Source: Malachius bipustulatus | Lineage: Eukaryota; Arthropoda; Insecta; Coleoptera; Melyridae | Length of the DNA: 64,000 nt | Assembly: GCA_910589415.1 (NCBI GenBank) | Contig: OU342630.1 | Coordinates: forward strand, 42,812,012-42,876,011 | Direction: 5' to 3' | In this document: in pieces, positions 1-12,775 of the stretch | How positions within the stretch are numbered: the stretch's first letter is position 1 | Layout of the letters: every line of letters begins with the position of its first letter | Translations under genes and position numbers: made by a program | Notes under the pieces: generated by a model | What the model saw: only the letters and a program-made list of their open reading frames with translations | Databases searched by the model: none | What the model was told of the DNA's origin: nothing

Positions 1-844
<844 letters not shown>

Positions 845-2031
845 TTTTTGGAACTCATTGTTCATTAGCAATAACTGTAATGACTTTCAATTGGTATATT
901 TTATACACTGTTGTAAAATTCTATGACAAATTATATTTTCGTACCTAATGATAGTTGTAAATTAATTGAAAAAACATTATTTATGATGTTGAACTTTGGA
1001 AAATATGGATAATTCATAAAAATTATAAAGAAGTATAGACATCTTTATTGCAGAATTTAATAATTTATACCCAAAAATCCATAGATATGAAGAAAGAATT
1101 GTTTTAGTGTATCTACCGCTACTACAAAGGATTCTACTTCTCAGGGGTGCAACTTTGTATAGAAATAAGTTACGTTAAATCACCACATTTTGGGTGCCCC
1201 TACATGTCTCTGCTCTGTGTCAGTTCTTATGCGAATCACCCTGTATAAAAGTATATAAAAATAATTCATGTCAAAAAAGGAAATTGAAATTTAGTATAGT
1301 TAATAATAATTATAATAGTTGTCGTTACTCACAGCTTTACCTACACAGGTAACAGTTGGTACAGGGCAGAAAGTAAAAAAGTAGTAAAAGTAAAAAAGAA
1401 AATCAAACATTTAAAAATCTACAAATTTATATCTTCTGATTTCAAATAATTCTAAACCACTTTTTCTCATAAAATGTTTTAATATCTATACAAACAAGGT
1501 CAAGAACTTTAACACCGTATTTTTTTTTGTTTTGTCCCATTCTGTAACTTACACCAATTTTTATAAAATAATTTTTAGAGTGTGCACAAACTTTTGCGCA
1601 ATTAAAAAAAATCTAACTATTCGACTTATTGACATTTTTATGTAGCAGGTGACATTTTTTACTCTCAAGTTTTTAAATTTTTATTAATATTATTACTCTT
1701 GGTCTTTTTACAATTATTATTCACCTAGCTGGATAATACCGGGAAAAAATTAGAAAATGAAGTTAGTAATGGATGAACAAGGACATTTTGGAACAGGCTT
1801 GGCTTTTCACCAAGTGGAAATAGTGAACTTGTCAATCCATTTGAATGAAGTTTTAAACTTCATTCTAAAAGTTCCCATCTTTCGTTATCTGTCAATCGTT
1901 TTAATAAAATGCCAAAGGCAGTTACAAAAAACACAAAAGGACACATAAAAACATTAAAAAACCAATGAAGATGAATTCCAAATGAAACAAAATTTAATTT
2001 GGATTTAAAATAAGTTCAATATATACCTACC
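845..2031. other. 3' flank of the ABCB gene, AT-rich, no gene seen
   Basis: No coding potential was recognised. The stretch 1100-1255 contains a degenerate copy of the arm found at about 32120-32243 (a tract around 'caactttg...aagtta...taaatc' leading to an end reading CACCCTGTATA). It therefore probably includes an old solo arm of the palindromic element family described elsewhere in this window. The rest is simple AT-rich sequence. Confidence 0.4.
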
Positions 2032-4978
2032 TACTCCAAATGCTGCACATAACCATGCAAACCATGCACATAAACATTTTTTTAAACACCTTTTTAACTT
2101 CTGTTAACAGGCCATGCTGGTGGGATAGTACGTGTACAGACATAATCAAGAAGCGCAAAGAAGCCCTAAGAATTTACAAAACGTCATCAAATTGGGCCAA
2201 TTACTTATCCTAGAAAAACATAGAAGCAGCAGCGAAAAGGCTGCTGAAGCAAAAACAGCGCAATAGTATCTTAACAAAATCAGTAACAATACCTCTATAT
2301 CAGAAATTTGGGAAATAATTAAATCCATTAGCAAGAAAAATACTAGACAAAAGATTCAAATTCCCCCTGAAACAATATCGAAAATCTTAAATTCGCTAGC
2401 TCCTGCTTATGTTCCTAGCAAAACAATTAATCAGTGACCTGTGTCCGGAAACGAGGTTAAATGCTTTCAACAAACCATTCAATTTCGAGGAGCTAGAAAT
2501 GTCTATAAAAACAACAAAAAACACCTCACCTGGTTTGGATGGATACACATATCAAATGCTCAGCAAATTGCCTGAATCTGCAAAATTGCTTTTACTTAAT
2601 ATCCTTAATGATTAGTGGCTTAAAGGTGAAGTAATACCTGAACTAAAAAAAGTGGTTATTGTTTTGATATGCAAGGCGGGCAAAGATCCGGCGCTTCCCA
2701 CCTCGTTCAGGCCGATCTCTTTGGTGTCTTGTTTACTCAAGACATTCGAGAGAATGATTAAACTAAGGCTGGAATTCTACCTTGAGGCTAATTCACTCCT
2801 TCCCAGGACTCACGTTTGGTTACAGAAAGGGATGGGGTACATGTGATGCATTGTCAGAATTGATCAACGACATCCAACTTACTTTTTCAAGAAATGATTA
2901 TCTCGTTTGTTTCTTCTTAGACCTGAAAGGAGCTTATGACTCAGTTAATTTAGAAATTCCCCTCAACGAATTAGTGAGAATTGGAGTTGATAGTGGAAGT
3001 GCTTGTAATCTATCTTTATACTAAATATCTTTATTGGGAGGGAAATATACGTTAGAAATCAATACGAGCTGAGTGGACCTAGGCTGGTCTACAACAACGG
3101 TCTCCCTCAGGGCTCTATCCTAAGCCCGATCCTTTTTAATGTCTATACGTCCGATTTGCATGATAAGTTTGACAATAATATCAAATTGGTACAATACGCT
3201 GATGACATTTGTGTATATGTTAGCCGTAGGAAGTATGAACAATGCTTAAGTAACCTGAAAAATGTGGTTCAAACGCTAAAAAAATGGCTGAGTGAAAAGG
3301 GTCTAACGATGTCTACAGAAAAGTCTGCAGTCATGTGCTTCACTAGGCATCGACTAAGTCTAGGTACAAACATACACTTAGCAGAACTAGTTATACCCAT
3401 AGTCAACCAATACAAATACTTGGGCATGGTATTAGACCCTAAATTGCTTTGGACCCGACACATACAACATGTCAAGAATCGCTGCGAAAGGGGTGTCAAT
3501 ATCCTAAAATGCGTTTCAAAAAAATCATGGGGAGCTGAGCCCAAAATAGCACTAATGTTATACAGGTCATTTATAAGGTCCATTATAGGCTATGGCAGCA
3601 TTTTATACGCTTCCAATACAAATCTCAAAAAAATCGACCGCATACAGTATAGAGCCATTAGACTCTGTATTGGGGCGATGAAGACGTCTCCTTGTCATGC
3701 AATTCTGGCGGAAGCGAATGAACCCCATTATATCTGAGGCGACAATATCTAGCCAATAAATACATAGTCCGTCTAAGAACATACAGCTCGTCGTTAGTTA
3801 GGAGAATCAATATATTAAATACAGGAGACCTAACTAATCCTTTCTGAATCAAGAAAAATTCACCTCCACTGTCAACAGCTTTACTCGCTACAAATGAACT
3901 CTCTAACGGTTCAAATGTCAAAATTCTCTACCGAGATTTTTGTATAATTTCGACTTTATTTTTTCTAAAGTAACTGTCATATATCCTTTATACAATTAAA
4001 CGCCGTCCTGTAAAGACCGGCAAGGGGTGGGCAGCGCCTTTTGTATCCCAAATAAGAGAGTGGTGTGCCAGTGTCGGATCCCTGAAATTTGTAGTATTTT
4101 TACAGCTGAGGCTTACGCAATTGATGGTTCCCTGTCTTGGTGTATCGACAACAATATCCAGGAAACAATTATTGTAGTATCGGATTCCAAATCAGTTCTT
4201 GAGAGTATTGGCAGTCAAACTGAGAAATGTTTCAAGAATCCTGATTTGTAAAATAAGATATTCCCTTTATCGGTTGATGAGAAACGGATGTCATGCCATT
4301 TTCATATGGGCAAAGGCTCACTGTGGGATTGTAGGTAATGAAATGGCCGATAGTGCTGCGAAAGAAGCACGAAGGTCGTCAACCTTTGTGAATACAGTCT
4401 GCTACTTAGATCTATTTCCTGCATTCAAGAAAAATATGATTAGTGAATGGAATAGGAGCTGGGCAAAGATAGCCAGCGTCACTAAAAATCCGTATTTTGC
4501 TATCCATAGAACTCTCCCCACCAATGCACCTCATATATTCAAGTTTAATGTCGGCAAGAGATACTCGACAATAATAACGCGTCTGAAATTGAACCATGGC
4601 TGTTTTCCTTCACACTTACATAAGATAGGAATAATAAACTCACCTCTTTGCCCACAAGATAACGTAGTAGCTGATCCAAACCATATTTTTTTCAACTGTG
4701 TGAGCTACTTACAAGAATCTCGAATTTTCATAGCTAAACTACTCCGTCTAAAAATTCAGTTACCCACCAGTATAAATGTCCTATTAGCAACAAATGATAA
4801 AGATGTTTACAACTTGATTATAGACTTTGTGATTAGGACTGGAATTCCTCTGTAGAATATTATATGTGTGGTTTATCAGAAATGATCAATGATCAGTTAA
4901 AACTTGTGTGTGGCTGAAGGACCTTCGTTCATAGCCAGTTCACAGATAATAAAAAATAAAAAAAATACTCCAAATGCT
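2032..4978 (+). mobile_element. 5'-truncated I-type non-LTR retrotransposon with exact target-site duplication
   Basis: A LINE insertion of about 2.9 kb (2045-4965) is flanked by the 13-bp direct repeat tactccaaatgct at 2032-2044 and 4966-4978. That repeat fixes both ends precisely. The left end begins inside the linker after the endonuclease domain (a WWD...KKRKEAL-like stretch near 2117), so the element is 5'-truncated. The 3' end is a short A-rich tail (aataaaaaataaaaaaa) rather than long poly(A). Reverse transcriptase and RNase H remnants are annotated separately. The identical duplication suggests a moderately young insertion, while the broken frames suggest either subsequent decay or a defective master copy. 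Confidence 0.9.
2110..4855 (+). pseudogene. LINE ORF2 remnant: reverse transcriptase + RNase H (I clade-like)
   Basis: The pieces read through several frames. Around 2490-2610 is the RT entry motif (NTSPGLDGYTYQML), around 2700-2740 FRPISLVSCLLKTFERM, and around 2920-2945 FFLDLKGAYDSV (first catalytic Asp). Around 3100-3140 is NNGLPQGSILSPILFN, and around 3190-3215 QYADDICVYV, the YADD box with intact metal ligands. The thumb follows to about 3737. An RNase H domain follows in two frames, with SDSKSVLESI near 4180-4210 and WAKAHCGIVGNEMADSAAKEA-like sequence near 4300-4365. A C-terminal tail ends at the stop at 4855. RT followed by RNase H is typical of I and related clades. At least four frameshifts or stops make it non-functional. 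Confidence 0.88.
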
Positions 4979-5483
4979 ACATTGCTGTTTTGGCAACAGA
5001 GCATAGTTATGATATAAAAGCTTAGTCAAATTTGATTAGAAAATACTTATCCATAAAAATTTAGCTTCTTAAAGGCGTAGTTCAAAGCTCGGCATTACCA
5101 TAGGTATAGGTTCCAACATAATCAAATTTTCCATAGGCAACAATCAAATTTAAATACATCTGGAATGTAATCTGAAAAATAACACTTGAGGAATGTAAAC
5201 TTCAGTTTTAAGGCTATTCAAACATGCTCTCTTCAGTAAAAGATCTAAACTTCGGATATTATTTATTTACAGCATTTTGCTCTTTTTTGCTATCAACAAT
5301 TTTTCTTAAATCTACAAGTAAATGCAATAATTAAAATCATTCTGTTAAAGTAACTCATTTTACAAAATCAATTACTTAAATCAATAAAAAAAACAAATAT
5401 GACGTTTAAAATATTTTATAATATGATTAAAACTTTGCATAGAAATTTTCACAATAAAAAAATATTTAAAACTAAAGTTGGAA
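4979..5483. other. Intergenic AT-rich sequence between the LINE and the Arp3 3' end
   Basis: No gene was seen. On the minus strand this is the Arp3 3'-UTR and flank. An AATAAA-type signal appears on that strand near 5262, about 220 bases beyond the Arp3 stop codon, and is a plausible poly(A) signal. Confidence 0.35.
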
Positions 5484-8400
5484 TTATGTCATGGTACCAA
5501 ATACTGGATTGTGCCTACAGATGCTGGGTCCATACTCTTCATAAGCGGCTTTCGTGTGGCAGACCGTGTAAAATTCGGGCTGCAAAAATAAGAAAAGTCA
5601 AACTGACTCAAGGACTTTTAAACTGGTTATATCAAAACTTACTGTTGAAGCCAGCATACTGCCTCCAAACCAGACCGCATACCTTTGCATGTGATGTGAA
5701 ATTACTTGCACATCGATTGGCTTCGGCTGTTAAAATTAAAATTTGATAAGAAAACACATAATATTACAGCTTTGACTTCATAATAGGTTCACCAAGCGAA
5801 CCTTTTTATTTTTAAAATTTTGTAGATCACAAAGAGATAGCTGCAAAAGGCATTAAGTAGGAACAAGAGGAGGAACAAGTCATAATATCAAGTTGTCTCA
5901 TTTGGAATCACCCAAATTTGGAGAGTGTTCAGGGGATCAAAAAAGTCTAATGTCCCTGTCTAACTGAGTTATTGTTAAAAATATTTTTTCCAAATACTGT
6001 CATTTTAAAACTTATCTTTTAGTAATAATTAAATTATCAAGTATCAAAATGTAAAATGTCTACTAGTATTCAAAAGACTTTTGCTTACTAGTAGGTAGAC
6101 TTAGTTTTGTGAACTAGTGAACTAGTACCTACACGTGTACTCACGTTTTCGTTTCTTGTTTACTAAAGCTTGTTTGTTATGTTTCTACGGATACTTAGAT
6201 AATAACGCAAAAAAGAATAATTGATATTAAAATATTATTATGTCTAGCAAATTATAGACGACAGTTAAAATAATTACAAATATCAACATTTTCTTTTCAT
6301 ATTCTTACTAATTTTGAAGCTTTCGGATAGATACAGTATTCGAAAAAATGTTGTTTAATACACGATTGCGAAATTCTTTTGCAAAAGTTGCATTTTACAA
6401 TCTTGTATCAAAAATAACTATTTACTCAAGTTATTTTTTGTATTAGAGAAGGCCCTACCCCGGTGGGGTTTCAGATTATTGGTGGTTTTTTTCAAAATTT
6501 CATTAGTTTAGTTTTTTGACATGTCTTTAGAAATGGCATAAGTGTCAAACATACTACTTGTTACAACTTACCTTCAGTCTTCCGCCTCCTAACGTTTCAC
6601 TAATTTTTAATCTAGCATCTACGGTGCGTTTGATATCTCTTTGTAGTCTTCTACCAAAATCTTTGAACATTGTAGAACCTCCAGAAAGAACAATATTATT
6701 ATATAACGGCCGTCGCACGTCGATCGGGCAATTCTGAATAACATCATCGACAATCTGAGAAATGGGAATATTAAAATCGGGATTCGAGAACTCTGGATGG
6801 AAGAAGATTTCAGGTCCTAGAAACCGTTCGTAGCCCACGTCCACTGTAAAAGGTTGTTTGGTCACTGAATTCATTCCTTCGTACTTTTTCATCCATTTGG
6901 AAGGATCGGTATCGTATTTAGCAAACTCCTTTGCTATATCTGGACAGATGTAGCTATAACGCTCTTTTATTGCTTTGGCAGTCTCCAATGATTGTTCAGG
7001 GGGTATTCCAATTTCTCGTTCGCGTAACAGAGATTGAATGAAATAGGTTATATTTCTTCCAGCAATTGGTATGTGCTTAATGCAACTACCAATCACATAT
7101 CCTTCAGCCTACAAACACAGAAGAAATATGTGCTTAGAAACCTATGTAACTGTTAATTTTTTATTACACTCTCATTCTATTTTTTTTAAGCTTCATTTAA
7201 CACTATACGGTGTTGTATATTCGGGTGACTGCGCATTAAGAGAATATAGAGAATCTGTTTTTTTTTTTTTTATAGAGAAACAATATTTTAAATCATAAAA
7301 TTAAAAATGTGCATAAAATGTCAAAAAAAGTTTTGAGGCAAAGCATAAACACTGAAAATTCTTATTTTTATATATGACTTACCACTGGTATAACATGGGT
7401 CACTCCATCTCCACTGTCAATGACAATACCAGTAAGAGTTCTCTCTTCGATACTTCTGCCTACCCAGCTGGCAGCTAATGCAAGAACTGCTTGAACGGCG
7501 ATGTACAAGCCAGGAACATTGAATGATTCAAACATAATCTCGGCTGTATATTCACGGTTCTCTGGAGTGTTTAAGGGAGGTTCTGTCAGAAGAAAGTAAT
7601 GATCTTCAGGTTCGGCTCTTAAGTACTTAAATATACACTGTTCCAGAAATCTTTCCATCAAATCCCAATCTTCGACCAATCCATGCCTCACGGGGTACTA
7701 AAATATATAAAAAAAAATTTAAAAAACTTTCCGCACACCTAAAATTAATCATAATAATTTTTGACATTCTAACTGCTTCTATGGATAAATTTTGAAGCCT
7801 GCCACTATTCAGCAGCGTAAATTTAAAATTAAATTCAGTATTTTCTCTCAATTTGTATCTTCAAGAGATGTTAAGAGCAAAAATACATTTGCTTGTTGTC
7901 TTGCTTGAGATTATTATCAGTGCAAATTTCAACAATTTTTTTCAAAACCTGTCTAATAATCAAAGAACTAAATAAAGAAGTTATAAATAAAAAAAAAAAA
8001 CAGGAATAAAGGTACAAAATATGAAAATACAAATAAATCTTTAAAAATATTTAAACTTGACACAAAACAATAATATTAAACGACAACATAACAAAATTAC
8101 TTTGAATACAAATTTCACAGTTTTCACCTCAATAGTTCATTTTTCTTTATTTTGGGCAGAGATGTTTATACTATGACTAGATGACGAACTTCCTACACTG
8201 TACTCATGCCAAAAGTGGTGGTGGCCATTTTCTATGAGGGCAAAAATGTAGAGTCCCATCGAATAACGGTAATGCATTGTATGAAATTATTACTTATAAT
8301 AGACTTATAGCTAATTCTTTGAGTCTAAGTTTAAGAAATTATCTGTTTAAAAATGCCAAATTCATGTGCGGCTGCTAGCGTTGCACGAATAGACCTAAAA

Positions 8401-11400
8401 GTGGAGAATCCTGCAGTTTTTTCCGTAAGTAATAGAAATATGACTTATATGTTTACATTATTCAAACTATAAAGGTGTTCGCCGACAAACCGGGAATTGT
8501 GGGAGGGGGATCGCAGCAATTCGAGCGCGACATAATTGTGCAGCAATTTTTCATTGCAAAATGAGGTCCCAAGTTCGGATCTCTAGGCTCCTGCTTCCGC
8601 AGTCCTCCGTTTGTGAACACCTTCAGCTTACCTTACCTTCAAATGAAGCTACAGTATAATATTAGATTAATAAAGTGTGAATCTGTGAATAAAAAAAAAT
8701 AATAAATAATGTAATCATAAGTCGTACTTCTATTACTCATGGAAAAAATTGCGGTGGTACTCCACTTTTAGCCCTATTACATACTTGTCACATTAATGGT
8801 TTAATATCATTCGACAATCAACTACATTTTTGCCCTCATACAAAATGGTGGCAGCATGACCTTGAGGCTTAAGTATCAGCGATCGGTTCGTCATCCAATC
8901 ATAGAATAAACACCTCTGGTTTTGGGTCAATATCTTAAAAGGAACACTGGATCACTCATTTGTCACGTGATGTGTCAAATCACAGTCTAATTTCTCATGA
9001 GCGAATAAAAATATCAAGCTGAAACTCAACATGTAGCTACAAAGTTTATTGACAGGAATATTAATGTCTCAGTAGTTAAAACTTAATACTTTTTTTGTGC
9101 AATTGGACGCGAAGTCCGTCCTTCTAATTAAAACCTAATTTCGCATACACCATGAGTCATGGTGTACACACCATGGCAGCAAAATTCAATTTCGCGACAG
9201 TTGGTATGTGGTACATCATTTGAAAGGTGTTTAGTTAGAGACCTCAAAAATATATTTTTCTAAGTTTGATTTCGTACTTTTTGAAACTATCTTTGAAAAT
9301 GTTTCACAAATATCCTCTTCTACCAGTGAAGCAAAAGTTCCAAAGAAAAGTATCTTATGTTCTGACAAGAGTCGAGCAGTTTTAATAAAATAATTACTTT
9401 GATGCTTTGGGAATCGACATTTTTATTTTCGCGGATAAATCCTGGACCAATTGTATACTGAAGATAATTTGACTTGAAGGTATGACCCTCTGGATGTTTA
9501 ATATAAAAACGCTTTTGACTTTTGAGTGAAAACTAAGTCAAAAATTGCCATGTTCTGATCCAAAATCGTATGAGAGACTCAAATTAGCTGATTTCTTCAA
9601 GAACATCTTAATGGCAGACTTTGATGTAATTAATATCACCGAGACGTGATTCAGCAGACTTTAACAATGCTGAGCTAAATCTAAAAAAAATATGCAACGT
9701 ATAGAACAGACAGAAACTGTACAAACCCGTCTTTATATTATACTGATATTTTAGAAGTTGTGGGTAGTTATACAAGTAATCTGGTAAGGTTTTCCAATTA
9801 AATCGGAAAAGGACTTTTATTTGTTATGACAAGGAAAAGGATGTTTGCCTCCATTGAGATTTCTGAAACTCGGAGCCCCGGGACAATACAATTACAGCAA
9901 AATACTGAATTTATCTATCAATTGAAATAATAATTACAAAGTTAAAAATAATTGGAGAACAACTTCAATTTCAAATGTTTCAATAGTAACTGAACTGAAG
10001 TGATGAACTGAACTACCTGGCAGTAATCGAATTACTTCAGTTGAATTACATGACAACTTTGTCGGTATCTACCTGTGATTGGAATGCTAAATTAAGAAAA
10101 CGAACAAGACAATTAAAAAAAAATCACTTGGATGGAAACTGTCGAATTTTGTAAATTACTTCAATCAACAGCAATCTACCCTAACCAGGACCTCTTGTCC
10201 GTACAGAGACAGTTACATATGGAATGCAACCACTCACAGGTAAAGTAAAATACTTCACTATTAAAGGCTGAAACACAATTTTCATTAAAAAAAAAAGACA
10301 ATAATAATATAAAAACTTCCAAAACTTCCATTTTTAAAAAACAATGCTGCCTGATGAAAATTCAGGCTGGGCAATCTCATGAGCAAGTCCAATGTTAGCT
10401 TTTCTAATGTATTGACAATATATTATTTAACATATTATAAGAAAACTCCTAAATTATATAGGTGAGCAGTAACTCGTGCTTTTTTTTTAGTACAGGGCTT
10501 TATAGAGCCCATTAAAATTAAGGATAATCTAAGGAATACAAAATTGAATCCGATGATTAGTTTTCGAGTTACAAAGTTTCCTTCATCCAAGTTTGAAGTA
10601 GGGCTGTGTTTTTTTATGAAATATTTCTAACCGGTTAACCGACACAGCTAATCCAGGGCCCTCCAACTCAGATATATGACCTTGAACATTGAATTTAGTT
10701 GCGGCACCTCAGGGGCAGGGGGCGCTGCCGTCAACAGAACTTGAATTTCGTTCTTACCCGTTAGGCATCGTGATCAATCGGACTTCGCTTTCTTTTCCTT
10801 GGAAACTATTTGACAACTAATAAAATAAATACAAACAAATTTCAATTTGCGTCGTGTTCACCATTTATTTTACAATTAGCATGTTATTTGGGTGATTTGC
10901 AGTGCTTAAATAAGTCCAGAAAATATCACTGAAAGGCAGCAGTAATTTAATCTGGTAAGTAAAAGATATAATAAATAGTTAGAAATGTGCTTTGTGGTAC
11001 TCATATCAATTATTCTTCATCATTTAGGTATGTTATACGTTTGTTTGAATATAGAATTTCTTCCACAGGTTCCACATTAGCAGTGAAAGGGTCCCCTGAA
11101 CATGAACGTGTTCACTGAATGACAGAAAAGTTTCTATATTATTATGGTGAACTGGTACTTCAAGAAGAAATACGGGAGCTGCCGGAGTTTTTATATGTTT
11201 CATTAAACGTAAAAAAAACGAATTTTAACTACTTCAATCAAAGTAATGCGGGTAGTGAATATTGTATTTCAGCTTAGTCGATTTATGATTGATCATTTCA
11301 GCTTATTAATTCGGCACCAATTTTTTTAAGTTTATGAAGTTTACGTAAATAGGAACTTAGTAAGTATTATTATTGTAGCCTTAAAGTTAAATTTTCCAAA

Positions 11401-12721
11401 TATCAACGGATTATATTAGTAGGGGAGCCCACGATGCTAAATGGGGATTTACTCGAGCGTCGTGGAGACCTATTAGATTTGAGAGATTACGTGATAAAAA
11501 GAAAAAAAAGTCATATGATGTTTACCCGTTCACCGGTGGGGGGAGCGTCTACGAGGGGTCAAAGATGTAAAAAAAAACAGTCACATAGACATCTCCGAGC
11601 GCGTCAGATAATGATAGGGCGTATGCCCCACGTCTCTCTGATAATGGAGGTATGATAATCTGCCGGTTCGCATAGTGAGGGTGGCCGTACAGGGGGGTAC
11701 AAAATGAGAAAAAAAAAAATTCACTCGAGCGCGTCAGATTTTTAGAGGGGATGTTAAGTGACCCCGAAAGATGCTCACATTCAAAAGACTGACGATTTGG
11801 AGGTGACGCAAGCTTACGGGAGCTTTTCAAAATTGCAAAAAAAAATCGCCATTTTGATTTTCTCGAGCGCGTCAGATTAAGATATGGACGGTTCATCTTG
11901 ATGTCCCAGATCTGATGACCAATAATCTGACGATTATCTAGAGGGGTTTTCTTAATCTGACGACTTGAAAAAAAATATATACAGGCTGTTAGTTAAGTAC
12001 GGGGCCAAACTTCAAGGGGTGCTTCCTTGAGTGATTTTAAGAAGAAAAGTTCAAATAAACATGGGTCCGAAAATGCATATTTTTCAAGATACAGGGTGTC
12101 AAACTTTTATTTTTTTTTCTCGAAAACAAAGCAAGATATGAAAAAAACTCAAGAGATAAAATAGTTGTATTTCTAGTTGCTTAATTCGAAAAAAATACAA
12201 AATTATATTAGTTAGACTGTCTTCCGGGACGCCACTGGAATTAATAATTTTAATCTAATTGGGGCTAAATTACCCTCTTGTTATTACAAACAGAACTGCT
12301 AAATTTCAACAAAATTGATTGAAAGAGTTTAGAGATATTCACGAACATTCGAATTTTTTTTTTAAGTTTGACAGCCTGTATCTTGAAAAATATGCATTTT
12401 CGGACCCATGTTTATTTGAACTTTTCTTCTTAAAATCACTCAAGGAAACACTCCTTGGAGTTTGGCCCCGTACTTAACTAACACCCTGTATGAATGATTT
12501 ATTTTTTTGTAATTTCTGCATTTTGTTACCTAAAACATACGAAAAATAGCATGCAAATAAAAATAAATCTATTTTTTCAATTAGAATATATATTGAGATT
12601 CGAATCTTTACATAATACGCAAATTTTTTGATGATTTTTTTTTTAAATCTTCATCTTCATTGTCGAATCATCTTCTTCATCTGGCGTCTGTGATGGCGTC
12701 GCGAAAGTAGCGTCTGGACGG

Positions 12722-12775
<54 letters not shown>

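Noticed and set aside
5399..5746. 115-codon open frame on the plus strand
   Set aside because: It is antisense to the last two Arp3 exons, which have the real splice sites and protein similarity.
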